Of a DNA stretch of 64,000 bases, positions 25,388-36,541 are shown in pieces; position 1 is the stretch's first letter; each line of letters begins with the position of its first letter. Source of the DNA: Moringa oleifera. Its lineage: Eukaryota; Streptophyta; Magnoliopsida; Brassicales; Moringaceae. The notes below the pieces were generated by a model, which saw only the letters and a program-made list of their open reading frames with translations, was not told where the DNA came from and did not search any database. The DNA lies in NCBI GenBank assembly GCA_021397835.1, contig JAJFZO010000034.1:7928501-7992500 (forward strand). The letters run 5' to 3'. Position numbers and translations under genes: made by a program.

Positions 25388-25625
25388 TCCTAAACCCTCA
25401 CAATAATTGTCCCTCTCTTTTTGGCAATCGATGCCCTAAGGTCTGAAATCGTCCCGTAAGATAACGACTTGGAAAAAGAAGCAAGTCCTTTAGGCTTGTA
25501 GAGAATGAGAAACACAAGGGAAAAACACTTAGAAACATATCGGGAAGCATTGGGGAACTAAGTGTTACTCTAATAAAAAATATATATATCTAACAAAAAC
25601 TTGTCCTTCGATGCTATCCCTTGGT
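25388..25625 (+). other. 3' flank of 25S (3' ETS / terminator-proximal spacer), unit A
   Basis: About 238 bp conserved downstream of 25S copies 1, 2, 4 and, truncated, 5. It has a pyrimidine tract, CGATGCCCTAAGGTCTGAAA, a possible hairpin at 25524-25566, then TCTAATAAAAAATATATATA. The satellite starts immediately after GGTAAAGTACTGCCCAGTGA. Transcript processing or Pol I termination probably occurs here, but no terminator motif is certain. Confidence 0.75.
25524..25566 (+). other. Candidate hairpin downstream of 25S, unit A
   Basis: The arms AACACTTAG (25524-25532) and CTAAGTGTT (25558-25566) are perfectly complementary around a 25-nt loop. Units B and D have AACACTTGG / CCAAGTGTT at the same place, so one A-T pair here is a G-C pair there. 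Confidence 0.55.
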
Positions 25626-28600
25626 AAAGTACTGCCCAGTGAGCGAGCCAGAGGAGCTGCGTCACACGAACACTAGGAACAGGAGGCATGCCTCAGCAAC
25701 CCCTAGCAGGCACGGCATGGGCAGCTTGCGCTGCGTTTGGCAGCGGTGGGTGTGCCAGCCAGGCCACTGGCGCCCATCGCAAGCCACCCCCCCCCCCGTC
25801 CCTGCCACCCGACATAATGCCCAGCGAGTGAGCTAGGGGAGCCACATCGCACGGACCTTGGAACGGGAGGCATGCCTCAGCAGCCCCAACAGGCACTGTA
25901 TGGGCTGCTTGCCCTGCGTGTAACGGTGGTGGGCGTGCCAGCGAGGCCACGGGCACCCATCACGAGCCAGCCACTTGACATAATGCCCACCGAATGAGCC
26001 AGGAGAGCAACGTCACACGGACCCTGGGCATAGGAGGCACGCCTCGGCAGCTCCCAGTAGGCACAGCATAGGCTGCTTGCCCAGTGGGTTACAGCCGTGG
26101 GCACCCCAGCCAAGCCACGGGTGCCCATCATGAGCAAGCCCATCGACATAGTGCCAAGTGAGTGAGCAAGGGGAGCCGCATCCCACGGACCCTAGGCATG
26201 GGAGGCATGCCTCGGCAGCCCTCAACAGGCATGGCATGGGCTGCTTGCCCAGTGTGTGGTAGCGGTGGGCGCTAAAGCCAAGCCATGGGTGCCCATTACG
26301 AGCCAATCACTCGACATAGTGCCAAGCGAGCAAGCTAGGGGAGCCGCGTGGCACTGACCCTTGGCATGGGAGGCATGCCTTGACAGCCCCCAGCAGGCAC
26401 GGCATGGGCTGCTAGCGTAGCATGCAGCAGTGGTGGGCGTGCCAGCCAGGCCACGGGAGCCCATCGCAAGCCAGCCACTCGACATAGTTCCTAGCGAGCG
26501 AGCCAGGGGAGCCGCATCGCACGGACCCTGGGCATGGGAGGCACGCCTCGGTAGCTTCGAGTAGGCACGGCATGGGCTGCTTGCCCAGTGGGTTATAACG
26601 GTGGGCGTGCCAGCCAGGCCACGGGTGCCCATCGCGAGAATGCCCCACGACATAGTGCCCGACGAGCGAGCTAAGGGAGCCGCGTCGCACGGACCCTTGG
26701 CACGGGAGGCATGCCTCAACAGCCCTCAACAAGCACGGCATGGGCTGCTAGGCCAGCGTGCGACAGCGGTAGAAGTGCCAACTAGGACACTGACACCTAT
26801 CACGAGCCAGCCTCTTAAAATAATACCCAGCGAGTGAGCCAGCGAAGCCGCGTTGCATGGACCCTGGGCACCGAAGGCACGCCTTGGCAGCCCCCGGCAG
26901 GCACATCATGGGCTACTTGCCCAGTGGGTTGCAGCGGGTGGGGGAGCCAGCCAGGACACGGGCGCACATCGCGAGTGAGCCCCTTGATATAGTGCATAGC
27001 GAGCGAGCCATGGGAGCCGCATCACACGGTTCCTGGGCACGAAAAGCACGTGTCGGCAGCCCCCAGCAAACACGGCATGGGCTGCTTACCCATCGTGCGG
27101 CAGCAATGGGTGCAACTGCCTAGCCACGAGCGCCCATCACGAGCCAGCCAGAGGCATGCCTCGGCAGCCCCCACCAGGCACGGCATGGGCTGCTTGCCAA
27201 GCGTGCGGTAGTGGTGGGCGCGCCAGCTAGGTCACGGGCGCCCATCGCGAGCCAGCCCCCTCGTCGCTACCCCTCGACTTACTGCCCAGAGAGCGAGCCG
27301 GGGGAGCCGCGTTGCATGAACCATGGTCATGGGAGGCATGTCTCAGCAGCCCCCAGAAGGCGTCGCATGGGCTGCTTGCCCACTGTGCGGCATCGATGGG
27401 CACACCAGCAAGGCCATGGGCGCCCATCACGTGCCAGCCACCTCATCCCTGCCCCTAGACATGGTGCCCAGCGAGCGAGCTAGGGGAGCCACGTCACATG
27501 GACCCTGGGCATGGAAGGCATGCCTCGACGGCCCCTAGAAGGAGCCGCATGGGCTGCTTGCCCACCGTGCGGCAGCGGTGGGCACACCAGCAAGGCCATG
27601 GGTGCCCATCACGTTCCAGCCCCCTCATCCCTGCCCCTCAACGTGGTGCCCAGTGAACGAGCCAAGGGAGCCACATCACATGGACCCGGGGCACAAAAGG
27701 CATGCCTCGGAAGCCCCTAGTAGGCATGGCATGGGCCAAGTGCCCAGAGTACGGCAGCTATGGGCGCGCCAGCCAGGCCAGTGGCGCCCATCGCGAGCCA
27801 GCCCCCTTGTCCCCGACCCTCGACGTAATGCCCAGCAAGCAAGCCAGGGCAGCTGCGTTGCAAGGGCACTGGGCAAAGGATGCATGCCTCGGCAGCCCCC
27901 AGCAGGCACGGCATGGGCTCCTTGCCCAGAGTGCGACAGCTGTGGGCGCGGTAGCCAGGCTACGGGCACCCATCGCGAGCCAGCCCTCTCGTCCCTGCCC
28001 CTCCACTTACTGCCCAGCGAGCGAGGCAGGGGAGCCGTGTCACATGGACCCTGGGCATGAGAGTTATGCCTTGGCAGCCACCAGCAGGCAAGGCATGGGC
28101 TGCTTTCCCAGCATGCGGCAGCGGATGGCATGCCAGCAAGGCCACGGGGGCCCATCGCGAGCCAGCCACCTCGTCCCTGCCCCTCGACTTACTACCCAGC
28201 TAGCGAGCCAGGGGAGCCGTGTCACACGGACCCAGGTCACGGGAGGCATGCCTCGGTAGCCCCCACCAGGCACTGCAGGGGCTGCTTGCCCACCGTGCGG
28301 CAGCGGTGGGCACACCAGCAAGGCCACGGGCGCCCATCACGTGCCAGCACCCTTGTCCCTGCCCCTCGACATGGTGCCCAGCAAGCGAGCCAGGGGAGCC
28401 GTGTCGCATGGACCCTGGGCACGGGAAGCATGCCTCAGCAGCCCCCAGCATGCACAGCATGGGCCAAGTGCCCAGCGTGCGGCAGCTCTGGGAGCGCCAG
28501 CCATGCCAGTGGCGCCCATCGCGAGCCAGCCCCTTCGTCCCCGACCCCTCAACGTAGTGCCCAGCGAGCGAGCCAGGGGAGCAGCGTCGCACAGACACTG

Positions 28601-31600
28601 GCACAGGATGCATGCCTCGGCAGCCCCCAGCAGGCATGGCATGGGCCAAGTACCCAACGTGCAGCAACAGTAGGTGTGCCAGCCAGGCCAGAGGCGCCCA
28701 ACATGAGGCAGCCCCCTCATCCCCGAACCTCGACATAGTGCCCTGTAAGCGAGCCAGGGGTGCCGTATCGCAAGGACCCTAGGCATGGGAGGCATAACTC
28801 GGCAGCCCCCAGAAGGGACGGCATGGGCTACTTGCCTAGCGTTTGGCAGCTGTGGGCGCGCCAGCAAGGCTACAGGCACCCATCGCGTGCCAGCCCCCTT
28901 GTCCCTGCCCCTCGACATGGTGCCCAGCGAGCAAGCCAGGGGAGCAGCGTCGCATGGACCCTGGGCATGGGAGGCATGCCTCGGCAGACCCCAGCAGGCA
29001 TGGCATGTGCTGCTTGCTTAGCTTGCGGCACCTGTGGGCGCGACAGCAAGGCTACGGGCACCCATCGCGAGCCAGCCCCATCGTCCCTGCCCCTCCACTT
29101 ACTGCCCAGCGAGCAAGGTAGGGGGGCTGCATCACATGGACCCCGGGCATGAGAGTCATGTCTCGGCAGCACCTACCAGGCAAGACATTGGCCGCTTTCC
29201 TAGCGTGTGGCAGCGGTTGGCGCGCCAGCCAGGCCACAGGAGCCCACTGGGAGCCAGCCTCCTCGTCCTTGCCCCTCGACTTACTGCCCAGCTAGCGAGC
29301 CAGGGGAGACATGTCACACGGACCTTGGACATGAGAGTCAAGCCTCGGCAGCCCCCACAGGCATGGCATGGGCTGCTCTCCCAGCATGCGGCAGCTGTGG
29401 GCATGCCAGCAAGGCTACGGGCACCCATCGCGAGCCAGCCCCCTTGTCCCTGCCCTTCCACTTACTAGCCAGTGAGCGAGGCAGGGGGGCTGCATCACAT
29501 GGACCCCGGGCATGAGATTCATGCCACACAAGCCCCCACCAGGCAAGGTATGGGCTGCTTTCCCAGCATGTGGCAGCGGTTGGCGCGCCAGCCAGGCCAC
29601 GGGTGCCCATCGCGAGCGAGCCCCATCATTCCTACCGCTCGACTTACTGCACAGCGAGCGAGCCAGGGGAGTTGCATCGCATGGGCCTTGCACATCAGAG
29701 GCACATGTATTCAGCCCCCAGCAGGCACGACATGGGCCAAGTACCCAGCGTGCGGCAGCAGTGGGCGCGCTAGCCAGCCACAGGCGCCCAACGGGAGCCA
29801 ACCCCATCGTCCTTGTCCCTCGACATAGTGCCCAGCGAGCGAACCAGGGGAGCCGCGTCGCATGGACCCTGTGCATGGGAGGCATGCCTCAGCAGCCCCC
29901 ATCAGGCATGGCATGGGCCAAGTGCCCAACGTGCAGCAGCGGTGGGTGCGCCAGCCTGGCCAGTGGCGCCCATCGCGAGCCAGCCCCCTTGTCCCCAACT
30001 GTCGACGTAGTGCCCAGCGAACGACCCATGGAAGCCACGACGCTTGGACACTGGGCATAGGAGGGATGCCTCGGCAGCCCTCAGCAGGCACGGCGTGGGC
30101 TGCTTGCCCAGCGTGCGGCAGCTGTGGGCACACCAGCAAGGCCACAGGCTCCCATCGAGTGCCAGCCCCCTCGTATCTGGCCCTTGACATGTTACCCAGC
30201 TAGCGAGCCAGGGGAGCCACATGGCATGGACACTGGGCATGGTAGGCATGCCTCGGCAGCCTCCAGCAGGCATGGCATGGGCTGCTTGCCCAGCGTGCGG
30301 CAGCTGTGGGCGCGCCAGCCAGGCCACGGGCGCCCATCGCAAACCAGCCCCTTCGTCCCTGCCCCTCCACTTACTTCCTAGCGAGCGGGCCAGGGGAGCC
30401 GCATCACACCGACCTTGGGCATGGGAGGCATGCCCTGGCAGCCCCCAGCAGGCACGGCATGGGCTGCTTCCCTTGCGTGCGGCAGCGGTGGGCACGCCCG
30501 CAAGGCCACTGGTGCCTATCGCTTGCCAGTCCCCTCGTCCCTGCCCCTCGACATGGTGCCCAGCAAGCGTGCCATGGGAGACACATCGCATGGACCCTGG
30601 GTGTAGGAGGCATGTCTCAGCAGAGCCCAGCAGGCATGGCATGGGCTGCTTGCCCAGCGTGCGGGGCAGCGGTGGGCTCACTAGAAAGGCGACGGGCGCC
30701 CATCGTGTGCCTGCCTCCTCGTCCCTGCCCCTCGACATGGTGCCCAGTGAGCGAGCCAGGGGAGCCATGTCGCATGGACACTGGGCATAGGAAGCATGCC
30801 TCGGCAGCCCCCAGTAGGCACGACATGGTCTGCTTGCCCAGCTTGTGGCTGCTGTGGGCGCGCCAGCCAGGCTATGGGCGCCCATCGCGAGCCAGCCCCC
30901 TCATCCTTGCCCCTCGTCATGGTGCCCAGCAATCGAGCCAGGGGAGCCGCATCGCATGGACCCTGGGCATGGGAGGCATGCCTCGACAGTGCCCAGCAGG
31001 CACGGCATGGGCCAAGAGCCCAGCGTGCGGCAACTGTGGGCGCGCCAGCCTGGCCAGTGGCACCCATCGTGAGCCAGCCCCCTCGTCCCCGACCCTCAAC
31101 GTAGTGCCCAGCGAGCGAGCCATGGAAGCCGTATTGCATGGACCCTCGGCATGGGAGGCATGCCTCAGCAGCCCCCAGCAGGCACAGGAAAGGCCAAGTG
31201 CCCACTGTGCAGCAGCGGTGGGCGTGCCAGCCAGGCCACTGGCGCCCATCCTAAGCCAGCCCCCTCGTCGCCGACCCTCAACGAAGTGCCTAGCGAACTA
31301 GCCAGGGGAGCCGCGTCGCACAGATGGTGGGCACAGCAGGCATGCCTCGGTCACCCTCAGCAGGCACGGCGTGGGCTGCTTGCCCAATGTGTGGCAGCTG
31401 TGGGCGCGGCAGCCAGGCCACGGGCGCCTATCGCGAGCCAGCCCCCTCGTCTCTGCCCCTCCACTTACGACCCAGCGAGCGAACCAGGGGAGCCGCGTCG
31501 CACAGACACTGGGCACAGGAGGCATGCCTCGGTAGCCCCCAGCAAGCACGGCATGGACCGCTTGCCTAGTGTGCGGCAGCTCTGGGTGCACCAGCCAGGC

Positions 31601-31827
31601 CACGGGCGCCCATCGTGAGCCAGCCCCCTTATCTTAGCACCTTGACTTACTGCCCAGTGAGCGAGCCAGGGAAGCCGCATCGCATGGACCCTGGTCACGA
31701 AAGGCATGCCTCAGCAGCCCCCAGCAGGCACCGCATGAGCTGCTGGCCCAGTGTGCGGCAGCGGTGGGCACACCAGCAAGGCCACGGGCGCCCATCGGGT
31801 GCCAGCCCCTCGTCCCTGCCCCTCGAC
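25626..31827. repeat. rDNA spacer satellite array 3 (about 34 monomers)
   Basis: The same monomer and order of landmarks as array 1, following the 3' flank of unit A. A C11 run lies at 25787-25797, in the slot where most monomers have five C. The array does not reach a promoter: at about 31828-31832 it joins the interior of an 18S through the shared bases ATGGT. Unit B therefore has no unique spacer, initiator, 5' ETS or 18S 5' end. Confidence 0.93.
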
Positions 31828-31830
31828 ATG

Positions 31831-31847
31831 GTAGGATAGTTGCCTAC
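31831..31847 (+). rRNA. 18S rRNA copy 2, 17-bp fragment left of the retroelement
   Basis: GTAGGATAGTTGCCTAC corresponds to nucleotides 330-346 of 18S copy 1, exactly up to the LTR insertion point, and includes the target CCTAC (31843-31847). The rest of this copy continues at 38161. Confidence 0.85.
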
Positions 31848-32871
31848 TGTCGGACCCTTGAATCTGAGTACCAAGGCGTAGGCATGGCGAATCTTGCTCC
31901 ATGCTCGGACCTACAAGTGTGGAGGACGATGCTAGCAAGGCAAAAACGCATGAGTCAGACATGAAAACAAATGCGGGAGACTTGGTGAGAAATCAAGTTT
32001 CATACTTACAGTGGTGAGATTTGCTGGTGAGTTGGGAACGTTGTGGAGTGAGGGATGAAGCACACAAACAGACCTATAAGCCCGCTTAAGGAGAAAAGCG
32101 GCAAAGATGCCTAAAGCAAGCACTAGCACACGGTGGTGCGAATATATCAAGTGACGGGAACACAGGGCAGAATCCGGGAACCCAGCTTGGCATGGATGGA
32201 AAGTCCTGCAAGCAAAGATATTCCACAAAGAAAGGATATGGCTATCGGCTAGAGGAGGATCAAGGTGATAGAAGGATAAGAAAGAGATGTCTATCCCGAA
32301 AGCCGAGGGAGATAAGGCTTAAAAAGAGTCCTGAACGAAAACCACCTCCTCAAGCCTATCCAAACCTGTCAAAAGCGGATAAGAAGGCTTAGAGAAGACT
32401 TCAAAGGAGATGAGATCCTTGACTAAAGGAGAGTCCCTGAGGGAGAAGGATGCTATCTAAACTTTGAAGATAAGCCTCAATGGGATAAAAGATTTGTGAT
32501 CAAGATTGGGTGGCCTATCCAAAAAAACGTGGGATAACTAAGAGAGAGTGTTTGAGTAGGACACTCCTCAACTAATATAAAAAAAGGGGCTTGGGTTCAG
32601 TTGTAAACACATCGAGTAATACAAACTCAAGTTTGTGGGCAGCTAGAGGCTTTAGGTATTCTTAGGGAGAGACCCTTCTTTTGTAAAGAGTTCCTTTATT
32701 CTCAATAAAGGTTGAGAAAGAGTTCTCGTAATACTGTCTCCTTACTTCGCTTTTGCATTATTGTCTCTTTTGCTTTGCTTGGCGTGGGCTTAAAAAGTTG
32801 GGCTGGCTAGGTGGACGCTCTTAGCGCCATCACACTAGGGTTACACTGATCCCACAACAGACGGTGTGACA
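31848..32871 (+). repeat. 5' LTR
   Basis: Starts TGTCGGACCCTTGAATCTGA and ends GACGGTGTGACA, 1024 bp. A TATA box starts at 32576 and an AATAAA signal lies at 32704-32709, in the order expected for U3-R-U5. Its 3' end is followed at once by the primer-binding site. Confidence 0.93.
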
Positions 32872-32874
32872 CTT

Positions 32875-32886
32875 TGGTATTAGAGC
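32875..32886 (+). other. Primer-binding site for initiator tRNA-Met
   Basis: TGGTATTAGAGC lies three bases after the 5' LTR. It differs by one C-to-T change from TGGTATCAGAGC, the complement of the 3' end of plant initiator tRNA-Met that primes most plant Ty3/gypsy elements. Confidence 0.85.
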
Positions 32887-32946
32887 GCGGTTTCGATCAC
32901 CATTTTCTCTCAAACTTGTGGTTGATCTTATCATTGCCAAGGCCCC

Positions 32947-33748
32947 ATGCCAGGAGGGAGTGAGTCAATGCGAGAGCGTGTCACTCGGTTGGAAGAGATC
33001 GTTGGTGCAATGATGGAGGGATCGACATGCACGCTAGCTGAGTTGATGGAGACAATCGCCCAGTGACAATCCTCGATGGTAGAGGACATCGAAAACCTAA
33101 AGAAGACTATGAAGAGCCTTGCGACCGAGATCGGGTTGCTAAAAAGGGCTCCCCACACCCTTACGGTAGGGGCAGACTCTACTATGGCTAAGCTGAAGGT
33201 GCCAGAACCAAAGCCGTTCTCTGGAGAGAGGAACGCCAAGGAGTTGGAGAACTTCTTGTAGGATATGGAGCAGTACTTCAAAGCTGCTAGAGTACCCGAA
33301 AACGACCAGGTAATGATCACATCCATGTACTTATCTGGTGATACTAAGTTATGGTGGCACACCTGTATGCAGGATGACGCTATCATGGGAAGGCCTAGCA
33401 TTGATTCATGGGAGGCACTCAAAAGGGAATTGAAGGAGCAATTCCTGCCATGTAACACCTCGTTCATGGCTAGGGAACAACTGAAACGCCTGAAGTAGAT
33501 AGGTTCAGTGCGTGACTTCGTCAAGGAGTTCAGTTCACCGATGTTGGACATCAAGAACATGTCAGAGGAGGATAGGTTGTTTAACTTCCTATCAGGCTTG
33601 CAGCCGTGGGCTCAAGTAGAACTGAGGCAGCAAGGTGTCTAAGATTTGCCCACAGCATTTTTCGTGGCAGATAGCTTGGTGGATTTCAAGTATGCGGGTG
33701 GTGCTTTCGAAAAGAAGGTGAGAAACGAGGGAAGGCTAGAAAAGAGAT
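32947..33748 (+). pseudogene. gag (capsid region), broken
   Basis: The frame opens at ATG 32947 (MPGGSESMRERVTRLEE), has a coiled-coil-like N-terminal stretch, and then a retrotransposon Gag domain: PKPFSGERNAKELENFL, MYLSGDTKLWWHTCMQD, WEALKRELKEQFLP and SVRDFVKEF. Gag would form the particle that packages element RNA. In-frame stops lie at 33064 (TGA), 33262 (TAG, probably a former Trp), 33496 (TAG) and 33640 (TAA). Another stop at about 33748 coincides with a frame change into the basic tail. The copy cannot make full-length Gag. Confidence 0.88.
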
Positions 33749-34457
33749 GAAAAAGCCCAATGGCAAGGGCAAGAAAAAGAAGAATGCTGAGTCCAGCAAG
33801 CCTCGAGGCTCATCCCCTTTGACAGGAAAAGGAAAGAGTGTGGACCAACGGGGTTGCTTCTTATGCAACGGGCCACATAAAGCACGCGACTGTCCTCGCA
33901 AGGAGAAGTTAGCGGCGCTTATGGCAGCAAAGGATTCCTTCGAGGAAAAGGAAAGGAATACCACAACTCAGGTGAATCCAATCCAACTGCTGAATGTGAT
34001 CACACCCAAGAACTTGCAAAAAGGGTTGATCTATGTCCCGGTGAAGTTAAACGGGAACAATGCAATGGCAATGTTGGATACGAGAGCTACCAACAATTTC
34101 ATCATGGAAAGAGAAGTGGGAAAGCTCGGGCTTAAGCTTTCTCCAGCCTCGGTCAAGTTCAAAGCAGTGAATGCTGAGGCGAAGGCAGTATGCAGAGCTG
34201 CCATTACGGCTATTGAGGTAGGCGAATGGAAAGGTACATCCAACTTCATGATAACTCAGTTAGATGACTTTGATGTTATCTTGGGTCTAGAATTCTTCAG
34301 ACAAGCCAAGGTGTCCATGATGCCCCACTTAGGTGGAGTACTCGTGGCTGATAAGCGAGCCCCGAGCTTAATCGGAACCGAAGCAACAAGAGAGCTTTCG
34401 TTAGATAAGAAACAGATTGGGTTGCAATCTGCAAAGCAACTAAAGTATGGACTATAG
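33747..34457 (+). pseudogene. gag nucleocapsid zinc knuckle plus pol aspartic protease, broken
   Basis: After a lysine-rich stretch comes the zinc knuckle CFLCNGPHKARDC (CX2CX4HX4C), which binds RNA. The protease follows with AMLDTRATNNFI at about 34068-34103. The catalytic D-T/S-G triad reads DTR, which a single G-to-A change would explain. A later ILGLEFF motif fits the second half of retropepsin-like folds. The frame is shifted relative to the capsid part of gag and closes at a TAG (34455-34457). Coding frame continues after that stop. Confidence 0.87.
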
Positions 34458-34860
34458 AAGGGTGAAGTGACGATGGTGGCAGCACTATTTGAGGCAAAAC
34501 TAGATCAGGTTGTAGAGGTGCCCGACAAGATCGCTGAAGTGTTGAGGCAATTCAGTGACATAATGCCACCAAAGCTCCCCAAGACATTGCCTCCAAGGAG
34601 GAATGTTGATCATATGATCAAGTTACTTCCGGGTGCTAGACCCCTTACTCAAGCACCATATCGGATGCCCCCGTCGGAACTAGTCGAATTACGGAAGCAA
34701 CTAGATGAGCTATTGGAAGCGGGTTTCATTCAACCATCAAAGGCTCTTATGGCACACCTGTGCTATTCCAGCAAAACAAGATGGCTCGCTGAGGATGTGC
34801 GTCGATTGCTGAGCATTAAACAAGGTAACGGTAAAGAACAAATGTCCGGTGCCAAACGTT
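34458..34860 (+). pseudogene. pol reverse transcriptase, N-terminal part, frameshifted
   Basis: Same frame as the protease after one stop. RT motifs seen: MPPKLPKTLPPRRNVDHMI, GARPLTQAPYRMPPSEL, QLDELLEAGFIQPSKA. After PSKA the frame is lost: a neighbouring frame still gives YGTPVLFQQ and other frames give short pieces of the following conserved segment, showing several indels between 34740 and 34850. The piece ends in [10 protein letters not shown], just before the palm. Confidence 0.87.
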
Positions 34861-35316
34861 GTAGACTTATTTGATCGGTTATATGCGAGTTTACGGCAAG
34901 TATTGATACGACTGCGAGAGCACGATCTATACATCAAGAAGGAAATATGCGAGTTTTGCAAGCAAGAAGTGCCATTCTTGGGACATTGGGTCAGGAATGG
35001 ACAGATACAGATGGATGAAAGGAAAGTGAAGGCCATCATGGAGTGGCCAGCCCCACGAAAAGTTGCTGAATTGCGATCATTCCTTGGGCTCGCAAGCTAT
35101 TACAGACGATTCATCAAAGGATATTCAAGCAAGAGCAACCCTTTGACAGACTTGCTAAAGAAAGATAGACCGTGGGTGTGGACTGATGAATTCAACAAGG
35201 CTTTCGAGGGATTAAAACATGCAGTAGCCTCGAAACTAGTACTGTCCTTACTGAACTTTGAAGAGCCATTCGAGGTAGTCACAGACACTTTTGATCGAGT
35301 AATTGGGGCGTGTTAG
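34849..35316 (+). pseudogene. pol reverse transcriptase C-terminal part and RNase H start, core deleted
   Basis: The frame reads [10 protein letters not shown] and then jumps to [58 protein letters not shown] and [15 protein letters not shown]. About 100 residues normally found between DRL and LRQVL are missing, including the catalytic YLDD. The RNase H domain starts with [15 protein letters not shown]. The frame ends at TAG 35314 because of a 1-base shift near 35310. Confidence 0.9.
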
Positions 35317-36008
35317 TGCAGAGTGGCCATCCCGTGGCATTGGAGAGTCAAAAACTCAAGGATGCAGAGTAGTGTTATTCGACTCGTGAAAAGGAGATGA
35401 CGGCTGTTGTCCATTGCCTAGGGACATGGCGGCATTGCTTGCTTGGGATGAAATTTAAGGTAATTACTGACAATGTAGCTAATACCTATTTTCGCTCACA
35501 GAAAAAGCTATCTCCGAAACAAGCAAGATGGCAAGAGTTTGTGGCAGAGTTTGATTTTGTGTGGGAACATAAACCAGGCAAACAAAACATTGTTACTGAT
35601 GCACTAAGCCGCGTAGAAGTGCAAACTTATGTGGCTGCTCTGACGGGTGTCCAGAGTGACTCACTCGAGCAAATAAGATCGATAGCTGGGAAAGATACTG
35701 AATATGCCCGACTCATAGAGGAGGTGAGCAACGGCTTGATCCGAAGATATTGGATCAAGGATAGGTTCTTATATGCTCAAGGAGACAGACTGTTTATGCC
35801 TAAGTCTGGAGGACTTCGAAAACAGTTGCTGAGGGAAACCCATGACCCACTATGGGCAGGTCATCTGGGCGTCGAGAGGATGCTCGCGCTACTGACAAGA
35901 GCCTATTATCAACCCAAGTTGATGGAAGATGTAGAGGCCTATGTTCGCACATCCTTAGTGTGCCAACAGGACAAAATGGATAGAAGGAGGGAGGCGGGTT
36001 TGCTCTAA
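35310..36008 (+). pseudogene. pol RNase H and integrase N-terminal zinc domain, broken
   Basis: The shifted frame continues [20 protein letters not shown], has a TAG where Q or R is expected before CYSTREKEMTAVVHCLGTWR, then VITDNVANTYF and LSPKQARWQEFVAEFDFVWE, ending RNase H at IVTDALSR. Integrase begins near 35820 with ETHDPLWAGHLGVERMLALL. Its HHCC zinc site reads TSLVCQQD where TCLVCQQD is usual, so the first Cys is lost. The frame closes at TAA 36006-36008. Confidence 0.88.
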
Positions 36009-36497
36009 CCCTTGCCCATTCTGAAACACCCATGAGAGTCGGTGTCGATGGATTTCATTGTGGGCTTCCCAAAGGTAAGGGGATTATCTGCTATAATGGT
36101 GATTATTGATAGGTTCTCAAAGTATGCTATCTTTGTTCCTGTTACTTGAGCGTGCCCAACTGATACGGCCGTTGAGATGTTTTTCAAATATGTTTTTAAG
36201 TTGTTTAGGTTGCTAAAAGACATTGTGAGTGATAGAGGTGCTAGATTCATGGGAAGATTCTAGATAGTGTTGCTAAACATGATGAGAATAGAACTCAAAT
36301 TCTCCATAGCAAACCATCCACAGACAGACGGTCAAACGGAGAAGGTAAATAGCTTACTGGAGGAGTATTTACGGCACTACGTGACTGCAAGCCGAAGAGA
36401 CTGGCTTGAATTGTTAGATGTAGCGCAGTTTTGCTACAACATCCATCGCTCATCATCGACAGGTCTAAGTCCCACAGAGGTAGCATTCGGGTAACAA
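36009..36497 (+). pseudogene. pol integrase catalytic core, stops present
   Basis: In one frame: SVSMDFIVGFPKVRG (first Asp), IDRFSKYAIFVPVT, DIVSDRGARFMGRF (second Asp), ANHPQTDGQTEKVNSLLEEY (Glu), then RRDWLELLDVAQFCYNIHRS. The D-D-E triad is therefore visible. In-frame stops at 36033 (TGA), 36147 (TGA) and 36261 (TAG) break it; the first and third fall where Trp is normally found, consistent with G-to-A decay. Confidence 0.88.
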
Positions 36498-36541
36498 CCA
36501 ATGACGCCCCATGAGATAGCCAAGCAGAGGAGCCAAGGGAA

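Noticed and set aside
32931..33560. 209-codon frame on the minus strand
   Set aside because: It is antisense to gag, whose + strand translation has recognisable capsid motifs.
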